A DNA stretch of 64,000 nucleotides from an uncultured Siphonobacter sp. GTDB lineage: Bacteria; Bacteroidota; Bacteroidia; Cytophagales; Spirosomataceae. The stretch is from NCBI GenBank assembly GCA_913775095.1, contig CAJYIW010000022.1:1-64000 (forward strand), read 5' to 3'. The position numbers were made by a program, and so were the translations under genes. This document shows, piece by piece, positions 1-7,113 of the stretch. Numbering within the stretch: position 1 is the stretch's first letter; each line of letters starts with the position of its first letter. The notes beneath the pieces are model-generated. The model made no database searches and was not told the DNA's origin. It was given only the letters and a program-made list of their open reading frames with translations.

Positions 1-132
1 AGTCAGCTAATGGAAATTGAAGAAATTCTGACCAGTATTCCTAAGCGACAACGACCCTCCCGACATGCTTACATCATGCAGGCTCTGGAAGAGAAAATAC
101 AGCGGGATTTGAAAAAGAAAAGAGAGAAATAG
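1..132 (+). CDS. C-terminal end of an unknown protein (partial)
   Basis: An open frame enters from the left edge and ends in TAG at 130-132, giving 43 residues that finish in a lysine-rich tail. The segment SRHAYIMQALEEKIQRD is basic/amphipathic and resembles the second helix of ribbon-helix-helix DNA-binding proteins. If the replicon is circular or the origin lies nearby, a partition or copy-control gene would be expected here, but that is inference. The start and most of the protein lie outside the window, so no function is assigned. Confidence 0.5.
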   Translation, partial: SQLMEIEEILTSIPKRQRPSRHAYIMQALEEKIQRDLKKKREK

Positions 133-209
133 ACATCACAGGCCGGAAGTAGGAAGTACCCGGAAAAAGGTAACTCCGAAGGGAAGGGTAGGGGAGAGGG
201 TCTCCGTGA

Positions 210-746
210 TCAAAAATGTATATCCCTTATCCATGGAGGCAGGTGTTTTTGAGGCAAGGTTAATTCGGTGACGGCGTTATAGGTAACGTCGATTAATCTT
301 ATTTCCTGGAATAAGCTTCTATGCTCCTGCAAGAGGGGTAGTGTATGCTGATACATTTCTTTGATAACCTCGGCTTTTACTTCGTGACCCCCGTTCAAAA
401 AACGGATTGCCGCACGGTCGAGACACAAGTTGATGTCATCGGTGAAAAATAATACCAGATGAATACGGTTGGCCGGGTGGTAACGAGCCAGGGATTGCAG
501 GAAAGTGTAATGCGAGGGAAACCCCAGATTCAATTCCAGAGCAAAATCCTGTCTATCAGCCAGGAACGATTGAATCCGCTGATTACTGGCCAGGGAGGCG
601 GCATCCTGATAATCCGTAAACCCCCGCTTTTTATACTGATAAGCGGCAAGATCGTGATCGATGATGGGAACACCCGCCGGGATAAAAGCTTTGCTGTGGG
701 TACTCTTGCCAATACCGGGAGGTCCGGCAATCAAATAAATGATCAT
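210..746 (-). CDS. Zeta-toxin-like P-loop kinase/ATPase
   Basis: A 178-residue protein opens with a P-loop, GPPGIGKST at residues 8-16, followed by an acidic IIDHD segment near residue 29 and an arginine-containing DRAAIRFL region near residue 110. This is the plan of small zeta-toxin/chloramphenicol phosphotransferase-like P-loop kinases. Its ATG overlaps the TGA of the upstream 67-residue ORF in an ATGA arrangement (743-746), so the two are probably translationally coupled like a toxin-antitoxin pair. Zeta toxins phosphorylate UDP-N-acetylglucosamine; whether this one does is unknown, because many zeta-like proteins in Bacteroidota are uncharacterised and may have house-keeping roles. The family fold is fairly sure and the toxin role is inference. 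Confidence 0.6.
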   Translation of the reverse strand: MIIYLIAGPPGIGKSTHSKAFIPAGVPIIDHDLAAYQYKKRGFTDYQDAASLASNQRIQSFLADRQDFALELNLGFPSHYTFLQSLARYHPANRIHLVLFFTDDINLCLDRAAIRFLNGGHEVKAEVIKEMYQHTLPLLQEHRSLFQEIRLIDVTYNAVTELTLPQKHLPPWIRDIHF

Positions 747-946
747 CGGATGATCAGGATTCGACCGTCCTGATGTTCGGCTACAATATGTCCCTCACGC
801 TCGTAGACTAGGGGCTGGCCAATGGAAAACAAATAATCCTTAGCCTGTTGGGCGATCTGCTGATGCCAGGCGTCGCGTTCCTGCTCATTCATGGAACTCG
901 GACGTTTGACCATTTCGCCCACTTTAAGTGTGATTTCTTCCGTCAT
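743..946 (-). CDS. Small acidic protein coupled to the zeta-like kinase (possible antitoxin)
   Basis: This 67-residue ORF starts at ATG 946 (MTEEITLKVGEMVKRP). An in-frame upstream extension reaching about 1030 exists but has unusual composition and no support. The protein is helical and charged, with a central EQERDAWHQQIAQQAKDYL helix and a C-terminal GQPLVYEREGHIVAEHQDG segment that looks like a small beta hairpin. It ends inside the start codon of the zeta-like gene (ATGA overlap). Small partners encoded first and coupled to zeta-like kinases are often antitoxins, though this one does not resemble the classical epsilon antitoxin. No family is recognised with certainty. Confidence 0.5.
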   Translation of the reverse strand: MTEEITLKVGEMVKRPSSMNEQERDAWHQQIAQQAKDYLFSIGQPLVYEREGHIVAEHQDGRILIIR

Positions 947-1034
947 GGTTTGGGTCTTTTTTGTAAAGATACACCAAGGAAAGCCTTTAGGTTCCAGGTA
1001 AGTAGAGTAATCAATGGGATAGCAACCCATGGTT

Positions 1035-2615
1035 TTACTTCTTTGGCATGCGTTGAAGACCCTCCTGAAAAGAAGGAACAGCCGTTCCCAGGTGATCCAA
1101 ATCTTTGTAAAGTTTAGAATGCACCTGATACGAAGGGTTGATTTTCAGCAGCTGAGTAAAGTCATCCCATTCCCGAATGGAGCCTTCCGCTTCTCCCCAG
1201 GTGATGTACACCCAGGCTTTTGAAGTCGGATGAATCCGCTGAAATTGCTGAGTCAGGTCCCCACGGGCGTAAGAGATGGAAGGACTGGCTGCAATAAAGG
1301 TATGGAATACTGGAGGGAGAGCGTGTTGCCTGAGCAAGGCATACAGGGTAAAATACCCACCGAAAGAATGGCCCAGGAGCGTACGCTGGGTTGTGTCGGT
1401 TCGATACCGACGGTCTATCTCGGGAATCAGCTCGGTGGTAATAAAGGAATAGAAACGCTCCCCGCCTCCGCTGATGGCTAAGGAGTCAGCCGCAGGAGCA
1501 GCGGGAAACGTATAATCACGTACGCGTAAGGAATCCATGACATAGGCGTCTTTGTAGCCAATGCCTGCAATGATGCACTGGCAGGGGTTCTTTTTGGAGG
1601 AACTCATGTCACCAACCTGATCTAGATACGCATTGGCATCAAGCACGTAACGTACCGGATAGAAGCGGTGGGGGTTTGAATGATACTCTTCGGGTAATCG
1701 AATGAAAAGTTGAAAGGTATCCGAAACGGCTCGGGAGACCATAGAAAAGCTGGGAAGTGTTTCCGGGTCTTCCTCTTCTGGCCGGGAAGGATCCATTCGT
1801 GCCGTCACAAACAGGCAATAGTGATGGGGCGGCGTGTTCCAGGTTGAAGAGCCTTTTCGTCGGTAAAAGCTTTTGGAACGACCCCCGAGTTTAATTTCAT
1901 AGGCAATGGGACGAGTTACTGTAGCGTCGGAGAGGAACTCCAGCGTAGCCAGAAATGAACCTTTCAGAAACAGATTGTTATCCTCTAAATCAAACCTTAA
2001 CCAGCCCTGATGGATGGGCACTTGCTCAAACACGGGGGATTCCCAGAGGGGAGTGGTGGGCTGCCCCTGCTCAAGGCGATACATACGAATGCGGAAGCGG
2101 GCCGGTTCCGGGCGGGACTCTGCCAGGTATAACTGAAGAGACGTCAGTTGAGCCGGTGACTTACCCAAATGGATGAGCTGACCAATTTCAAAAGTACTCG
2201 CCTTGGCAAACATCCCATCCGTGAAATGAATCAAAGGACTCCGGTGATGAATACCGAACTTCTTTTCCACTAGCTTCGGTCTTTTGACTACCAGCGAGGG
2301 CAGCAGCGTGGTTTGTTCCGTAAGCGTGATGAGAATCGGAGTTGCCTGCCTGAGTTGCTGAACCGATACCCGCCGGGTATGGTAGCCAACCAGAGAAAAA
2401 CTTAGGGAATCCAGGCGGGCACTGGAAGGTAACGAAAGGGTAAAGCTACCATCCCTGAGGGAATAAGTGCCTCGCCCGGACGCTACCACATGGACGTGGG
2501 GCAGCGGCTTCGCCTGTTCGGCGTCAACGATTGCACCGGAGAGGACCACCTGACCCATGCCCAGCAGGGGGGCCAGCAGTAAACTCATCCCAAACAAGAT
2601 CCATCCATTTCTCAT
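1035..2615 (-). CDS. Secreted esterase with carboxypeptidase-like regulatory domain
   Basis: A 526-residue protein with a signal peptide (about residues 1-21). Residues 22-110 form a CarboxypepD_reg-like beta sandwich of the kind found on TonB-linked receptors (ends LPSLVVKRP). Residues about 120-275 are a second beta-rich domain, and residues about 290-526 are an esterase-D/IroE-like alpha/beta hydrolase. The nucleophile elbow is GHSFGG with Ser417, and LDHLGT near the C-terminus supplies the likely catalytic His. The same three-part plan recurs in the protein at 57151-58791, with a different hydrolase type. It is probably lipoprotein-free and periplasmic or secreted. The substrate is unknown; ferric-siderophore or acetyl-ester hydrolysis are both plausible for this fold. 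The next gene downstream, 743-946, lies about 90 bases away. Confidence 0.75.
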   Translation of the reverse strand: MRNGWILFGMSLLLAPLLGMGQVVLSGAIVDAEQAKPLPHVHVVASGRGTYSLRDGSFTLSLPSSARLDSLSFSLVGYHTRRVSVQQLRQATPILITLTEQTTLLPSLVVKRPKLVEKKFGIHHRSPLIHFTDGMFAKASTFEIGQLIHLGKSPAQLTSLQLYLAESRPEPARFRIRMYRLEQGQPTTPLWESPVFEQVPIHQGWLRFDLEDNNLFLKGSFLATLEFLSDATVTRPIAYEIKLGGRSKSFYRRKGSSTWNTPPHHYCLFVTARMDPSRPEEEDPETLPSFSMVSRAVSDTFQLFIRLPEEYHSNPHRFYPVRYVLDANAYLDQVGDMSSSKKNPCQCIIAGIGYKDAYVMDSLRVRDYTFPAAPAADSLAISGGGERFYSFITTELIPEIDRRYRTDTTQRTLLGHSFGGYFTLYALLRQHALPPVFHTFIAASPSISYARGDLTQQFQRIHPTSKAWVYITWGEAEGSIREWDDFTQLLKINPSYQVHSKLYKDLDHLGTAVPSFQEGLQRMPKK

Positions 2616-2737
2616 GGGAATTTAGATGTCAAGTCAACGCGAAAAGTTGCGTGGATGCCGTTCTGCCACGGGTCATCATTCCCTTATGAAGGTTTACAAA
2701 TCCCCTGAAAGGCAGTGGATTCGTGAACGGTGCGTTC

Positions 2738-3000
2738 TTATTGGGGTAGGTGTGCAATCAATTCAATTTCCAGTTTTGCTTCATTCAGGTACAGTCCTGA
2801 TACCTGAATCCAGGTTGCCGCCGGGAAGTCTTTCCTGGAAAATACTTTTCTGATCGGGTTATAGTCACTACCTCAATGTCCGTAGTATGTACATTTTCTT
2901 TGACCACATTCCGAAAAGTCGCCCTATAGCTTTGTCAGGCTTTTTCCAAAGCCTGATACACTTGTCGGATGCCTTCTGAAGTAAGCCTGTTTTCAGCAGA
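2738..3000 (-). pseudogene. Decayed RidA-family (YjgF/YER057c/UK114) gene
   Basis: Reading the minus strand from about 3000 gives EGIRQVYQALEKA, a TGA stop (2935-2937), then FRNVVKENVHTTDIEVV. After a frameshift near 2860 it continues as NPIRKV, DFPAATWIQVSGLYL and LEIELIAHLPQ, ending in TAA at 2738-2740. These pieces match in order the second half of RidA enamine/imine deaminases (the FP-A-T-xQV and LEIE-IA segments). The N-terminal half is missing where the acyltransferase 3' end begins. At least one nonsense and one frameshift mutation are visible, so it cannot make a normal protein. A second remnant lies at 14894-15118. Confidence 0.7.
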
Positions 3001-4114
3001 TCTGGTTTTCTGATTTCGCCGGTTGATGTAATACTCGATTTTTTAGCCAGCCTGAAGGCCACTCTATGAGGTATCGATAAACTATTCCAGCCGCCAGACA
3101 TCCCATCAGGCAAAGGATCATTAACTGTTTTTCAGAAAGTTGCATGGAATGAGTGGCCGTTTGTATGATATGGATGACCCCTTTATGAGATAGGTAAATG
3201 GCAAAAGACAAATCAGCCATTTGTCGGGTCCATTTAAAAGATGTTTTGCTGAGAAAACAGGATTCAGAAACCGCCGCACTTACCAGCAATGCATAGGCCA
3301 GGGCCACCGCGGTAAAGCCGAACACAGAAGCCCGTTGCGAGTACTGATCCTGACAAATCCCAAAGGCCAGTGCTAGGGTAGCTAGTGCTGAATAGAAAAG
3401 TAGTGATCCATTCGAATGAATCCACTGCCTGAAGGTTATTGAATATTCGTACAGAAAACCGATCCATACACCTAAAGCCAGAGCATCCAGCCGGGTATGA
3501 GTCGGATAATAGAGGTGCATATACCATAATTTCCAAAAACGTTCCGATGCCAGGGCCGGAATTATGAACTGAGTCCAGGAGAGGTATCGCAGGAGAATAG
3601 AAAGAAGTATTAAAACCGGGAGTAGGTACTTAAGATCAGCAAGCAAGCCCGTTTTAAATAATAAAAGAAGGAGAAATGGAAAGACCAGGTAAAACTGTTC
3701 TTCGATGCACAAAGACCAGGCGTGAGAAAAGGTACCCGTCTGAATTACATCAAGTCCATAGTTTTGAGTGAACGTTAGAAACTTAACCAGGGAAGGTAAG
3801 GCTTCTCTTTCCCTGAACCAGGGTAAATAGATGTAAAGCAGTAACGTACACGCATAAGGCGGAATAATCCTGAAAAACCTTTTGATGAAAAAAGTTTTCA
3901 GGTGAAGCGTGTGGACCGACTGAATCTCTTGGAAGAGCTGATGAGAGATCAAAAAGCCGCTCAGTACGAAAAAGAGATCCACCCCTGTCCAGCCCAGGCT
4001 GCCGAAGGTATCCAGCCACTGCGGATGCTGAAAAGCCCGGTAATGGTACATCCACACCTCTAAAATGGCAATGGTCCTCAGGAGATCCAGGCCGTGAAAT
4101 CTGTTCTGTTTCAT
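2993..4114 (-). CDS. Acyltransferase family 3 membrane protein (OafA/YrhL-like)
   Basis: A 373-residue polytopic membrane protein. It begins with the typical FHGLDLLRTIAILEVWMYHY (His near residue 8, RxxAI) and then GVDLFFVLSGFLI, both signatures of acyltransferase family 3, followed by about ten hydrophobic segments and an EEQFYLVFPFLLLLL stretch near residue 130. These enzymes move acetyl or other acyl groups to extracellular or periplasmic glycans. The length fits the family. The start ATG (4112-4114) is followed directly by the conserved N-terminus. The gene faces away from the LytS-like kinase at 4295. The acceptor cannot be told from sequence. The 3' end abuts the RidA remnant. Confidence 0.85.
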   Translation of the reverse strand: MKQNRFHGLDLLRTIAILEVWMYHYRAFQHPQWLDTFGSLGWTGVDLFFVLSGFLISHQLFQEIQSVHTLHLKTFFIKRFFRIIPPYACTLLLYIYLPWFREREALPSLVKFLTFTQNYGLDVIQTGTFSHAWSLCIEEQFYLVFPFLLLLLFKTGLLADLKYLLPVLILLSILLRYLSWTQFIIPALASERFWKLWYMHLYYPTHTRLDALALGVWIGFLYEYSITFRQWIHSNGSLLFYSALATLALAFGICQDQYSQRASVFGFTAVALAYALLVSAAVSESCFLSKTSFKWTRQMADLSFAIYLSHKGVIHIIQTATHSMQLSEKQLMILCLMGCLAAGIVYRYLIEWPSGWLKNRVLHQPAKSENQIC

Positions 4115-4294
4115 TTTTCAGGCAAAACTCCATCCATCAAAACTTGAATCCTACGGCATAGGTTAGAAACAGGCTGATCCATGACAGACTACAAAAGAGG
4201 CGGCCTGCATTAAAACCCCTGCTGTATATCCCTGAATTCCGTTGTCTGCAACGCTCCATTCCGTTTGTACCGTACAGGTGCTAGCTTTACAGCA

Positions 4295-5371
4295 ATGAAG
4301 GAAAACCTAAAAAAGAGCTTACTTTCGACCATCAGCTATCAGGCGGTTTTCTGGACTGCCCTTTTTCTGTTTGGACTTGAACAGGCTTACAGCAGCACTG
4401 ATCACCTAAGCTTGAAGGATATCATCATCTATAACTTGTGTCACCTGCTCTTCCAGATTATCACGGCCAACCTGATTTATTATTACCTGGTCATTCCTCT
4501 TTTTGAGCGGAAGCGTTACGGACGGTTCTTTATAGGGGTAACTGCTTGCCTGTATGTCTCTGCCGTTGTCAATCGGATTTTTATTGTTTATGCGGCAGAA
4601 CCCTGGTTTACCAGCGAATCACAGGATAGTCTTATCACCATTATAACCGATCTGGATTATCTCGTGGTGTATTATGCCCTGCCCATCCTGACGGCATCCT
4701 TTATTTTTATCTGCTTCATGCATATTCTTCGGTATAAGAATGAGAAACAGGATCGGATTCGATTGCAAAAGGAAAAAGCAGAACTTGAATTACAGGTGTT
4801 GAAATCCCACCTGAATCCTCATTTTTTATTTAATACGCTTAATAATATTTATTCCCTTTCGGTGAATCATCCCGGCAAAACGCCCCAATCCATCGCGGGA
4901 CTGGCGGACATCCTGGATTATATCATTTATAAAGCTCCTCAAAAGACAGTCCGGGTTTCAGACGAGATCACCGTCATCAATCGCTATCTGGAACTGGAAG
5001 AATTGCGGTATGGTCATGCCCTGGAGATCGTGAGAAAAATAGAGACCCCATCCGAAAACTCCATTCCTCCTCTGCTGTATCTTTCACTGGTTGAAAATGC
5101 GTTCAAACATGGAGGCAGCAGCATTCCCGGAAACCTGCGGATCACGATTGCATTGCAAACCAATGAGGTACAATCCGTATTTAAAATTGGAAATAGTGAT
5201 TCCCGAAGAAAGGCAGTCCTTGACAAAGGAATCGGCCTGACCAATATTGAAGAACAGTTAAAGCTATACTACAAAGACAAGTTTGAATTCCGGGTCCGCT
5301 CCGATGAAGACTGGTTTAGCGTAGAAATCATTACTCCTGCCCAGTATGATCCAATGCATGATCGTCGATGA
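4295..5371 (+). CDS. LytS/AlgZ-type sensor histidine kinase
   Basis: About 358 residues from ATG 4295; a TTG 30 bases upstream is in frame but less likely. Four hydrophobic segments (about residues 15-145) give a membrane-embedded sensor. A short coiled linker then leads to the His_kinase (pfam06580 type) motif SHLNPHFLFNTLNNIYSLS, where His176 is the likely phosphoacceptor. A HATPase_c domain follows, with ENAFKHGG (N box) and KGIGLTNIEEQL (G box). It is encoded in tandem with the LytTR regulator at 5346 and overlaps it by 26 bases, so the two form a two-component pair. The signal sensed is unknown; Bacteroidota carry many such pairs, often placed next to transport or envelope genes. Confidence 0.9.
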   Translation: MKENLKKSLLSTISYQAVFWTALFLFGLEQAYSSTDHLSLKDIIIYNLCHLLFQIITANLIYYYLVIPLFERKRYGRFFIGVTACLYVSAVVNRIFIVYAAEPWFTSESQDSLITIITDLDYLVVYYALPILTASFIFICFMHILRYKNEKQDRIRLQKEKAELELQVLKSHLNPHFLFNTLNNIYSLSVNHPGKTPQSIAGLADILDYIIYKAPQKTVRVSDEITVINRYLELEELRYGHALEIVRKIETPSENSIPPLLYLSLVENAFKHGGSSIPGNLRITIALQTNEVQSVFKIGNSDSRRKAVLDKGIGLTNIEEQLKLYYKDKFEFRVRSDEDWFSVEIITPAQYDPMHDRR

Positions 5372-6047
5372 CGAACCCCTGGCCATTGAGCTACTAGAAA
5401 GCCATTTAAAGAAAATAGAAGGACTTCAACTCGTGGGTACGGCCACCCATGCGATGGAGGCCTATAAGCTCCTGCAACAACAATCGGTTGATTTGCTGTT
5501 TTTAGATATTCAAATGCCTCATTTGAGTGGAATCGAGCTCATGAGGTCTCTGGCTGTAAAACCCAAGGTGATTTTTACTACGGCCTTTCGGGAATTTGCC
5601 ATAGAGGGATTTGAGCTGGAAGCCGTCGATTATATACTGAAACCCATCACGTTTGAGCGTTTTTTTAAAGCCGTCACTCGAGTCCTGAAAGATCCCGGCC
5701 CTGGAAAATCTGACAGTACGATGATGATCAAGTCCGAAGGATTAAGCAGAAAAATCAGAATAGATGACCTCCTGTTTATCGAAAGCCAGGGAAATGACCT
5801 GAAAATTTTTCTGACCACTGGCGTATACCTTACGAAAAGCACGATGGCTGATTTCACCGAACGTCTCTCTACCCAGGGTTTTGTACGAATCCATCGTTCC
5901 TTTCTTTTTAATCCTGCTTACGTTACCGCGTATAGCTCTTCTGAAATTATACTGGGATCCTATTCCATTCCCGTAGGAAGGTTTTATAGAAAAGAGTTTA
6001 ATGAATTTGTCAAAACCTATTCAACCGGGGCAGATAGCCTGAGTTGA
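5346..6047 (+). CDS. LytTR-family response regulator
   Basis: A 233-residue protein. Residues 1-120 form a receiver domain with the acidic pair DDE at 8-10, phosphoacceptor Asp54 in LLFLDIQMP, and the conserved Thr and Lys in TTAF and LKPI. Residues about 130-230 form a LytTR DNA-binding domain (IRIDDLLFIESQGNDLKIF, then FVRIHRSFLFNPAYV). The ATG lies inside the kinase 3' end, a typical coupled arrangement. It should bind a direct-repeat site upstream of its targets; none could be assigned here. No clear target gene sits downstream, since the next gene is the serine recombinase 178 bases away. Confidence 0.9.
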   Translation: MIQCMIVDDEPLAIELLESHLKKIEGLQLVGTATHAMEAYKLLQQQSVDLLFLDIQMPHLSGIELMRSLAVKPKVIFTTAFREFAIEGFELEAVDYILKPITFERFFKAVTRVLKDPGPGKSDSTMMIKSEGLSRKIRIDDLLFIESQGNDLKIFLTTGVYLTKSTMADFTERLSTQGFVRIHRSFLFNPAYVTAYSSSEIILGSYSIPVGRFYRKEFNEFVKTYSTGADSLS

Positions 6048-6085
6048 TCATGTGTTTAATAATGAAACATGATAAAGGTATTAAG

Positions 6086-6106
6086 AACATAATTTATAAT
6101 GATGTT
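6086..6106. other. Small inverted repeat upstream of the serine recombinase (possible res subsite)
   Basis: AACAT (6086-6090) and ATGTT (6102-6106) flank an AT-rich 11-bp core in the 178-bp gap before the recombinase. Resolvases bind such paired half-sites near their own start. Only one weak element is visible and full res organisation is not shown, so this is a tentative call. Confidence 0.2.
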
Positions 6107-6224
6107 TTGGTCTTTATAACATTTTACAAACGAGCGTTGATAGAATGTCACTTTTGTTACTTTCACGTATCTTTACCCGTGGAACACCCCCTTTCTACTC
6201 CTTTTCCTCTTTTGTCACTCTGCC

Positions 6225-6917
6225 ATGCTCCAGGCCTATGTTACCTACTTCCGCGTTTCCACCCAACGCCAGGGCCGGTCGGGTTTGGGACTTGAAGCTC
6301 AGAAGGCGGCCGTCGATGCGTTCCTAAAAAATAGGGGAGAAGAGATCCGGCGGTTTACCGATATGGAGTCGGGTAAAAAGAATGACCGTCCCGAGCTTCA
6401 GGCCGCTATCGCCTATTGCAAAGCTCACGGAGCCGTCCTGCTCATTGCCAAGCTCGACCGACTCACGCGTAATGTTTCCTTCGTGTTTACCCTTCGGGAT
6501 GCGGGCGTAGAATTTATCTGCGTGGATATGCCCGAGGCCAACACCCTGACTATCGGCCTAATGGCTACCATGGCTCAGTATGAACGGGAGATCATTGCCG
6601 AGCGGACCCGCCTCGCTCTGGCTGAAAAAAAGAAGCGGGGGGAAACGCTGGGAAATCCGTTGAATTTAACGGATGAAAGCAGACGGAAGGGGCGAAACGT
6701 GCAACAGGCCAATGCCCGAACGAATGAAAATAACCGTAAAGCCGGACTTCTGGCCCAATCGCTTCGCAAGGGGGGGCACAGCTGGGCTGAGATCATGCGT
6801 ATTTTCAATGCCAACGGCTTTTTGACCCGCCGGGGAAAAGCATTCTCCATCAAACAGGTCCAACGGGTGGTGAAGTTATTAGAAGCAGAGACCAAACCCA
6901 ATCAGCACTTGCGTTGA
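6225..6917 (+). CDS. Serine recombinase (resolvase family)
   Basis: A 230-residue small serine recombinase. The catalytic Ser12 lies in TYFRVST, followed by SGLGLEAQ, DRPELQ near residue 57, and KLDRLTRN with conserved arginines near residue 82. The long E helix AQYEREIIAERTR and a C-terminal helix-turn-helix follow (about residues 185-225, GHSWAEIMRIFNANGF then FSIKQVQRVV). This is the plan of plasmid or transposon resolvases and invertases. It stands alone, without a transposase, so a role in resolving plasmid multimers or in past transposition is likely (inference). A stem-loop 26 bases downstream may end the transcript. A short SGLGLEAQ-like trace occurs again near 15790-15846. Confidence 0.9.
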   Translation: MLQAYVTYFRVSTQRQGRSGLGLEAQKAAVDAFLKNRGEEIRRFTDMESGKKNDRPELQAAIAYCKAHGAVLLIAKLDRLTRNVSFVFTLRDAGVEFICVDMPEANTLTIGLMATMAQYEREIIAERTRLALAEKKKRGETLGNPLNLTDESRRKGRNVQQANARTNENNRKAGLLAQSLRKGGHSWAEIMRIFNANGFLTRRGKAFSIKQVQRVVKLLEAETKPNQHLR

Positions 6918-6943
6918 ATACATAAGGGAAAAATAGAAATAAT

Positions 6944-6969
6944 CCCCCAGGCTTTTATAGCTCTGGGGG
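6944..6969 (+). terminator. Stem-loop after the serine recombinase
   Basis: CCCCCAG (6944-6950) pairs with CTGGGGG (6963-6969) around a 12-base loop, just after the recombinase stop at 6917. No clear T-run follows, so the termination role is probable but not certain. Confidence 0.45.
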
Positions 6970-7003
6970 TGGCTAAGTACAGGCTATCCGTTGCGTAACC
7001 GAT

Positions 7004-7033
7004 CAAAAAAAGTACCCTTATTAAAAGGTACTT
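7004..7033 (-). terminator. Rho-independent terminator of the beta-lactamase-fold gene
   Basis: Read on the minus strand, AAGTACC (7027-7033) pairs with GGTACTT (7010-7016). The stem is extended by two further base pairs and followed at once by a run of T residues (7004-7010). It lies about 80 bases past the stop of the leftward gene at 7114. Confidence 0.65.
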
Positions 7034-7113
7034 CACTAAGATTTCACTACATAGTCTACAAGCGTATCCTGGTCTTGAAAGAAAATAAAGGGTACAAAAG
7101 ATAGCTATTCATG

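Noticed and set aside
459-773. Plus-strand ORF opposite the zeta-like gene
   Set aside because: It lies fully antisense to the P-loop gene, has no domain and no start context.
2868-3113. Minus-strand ORF over the RidA remnant and acyltransferase end
   Set aside because: It joins unrelated frames; the acyltransferase and RidA reading frames explain the sequence better.
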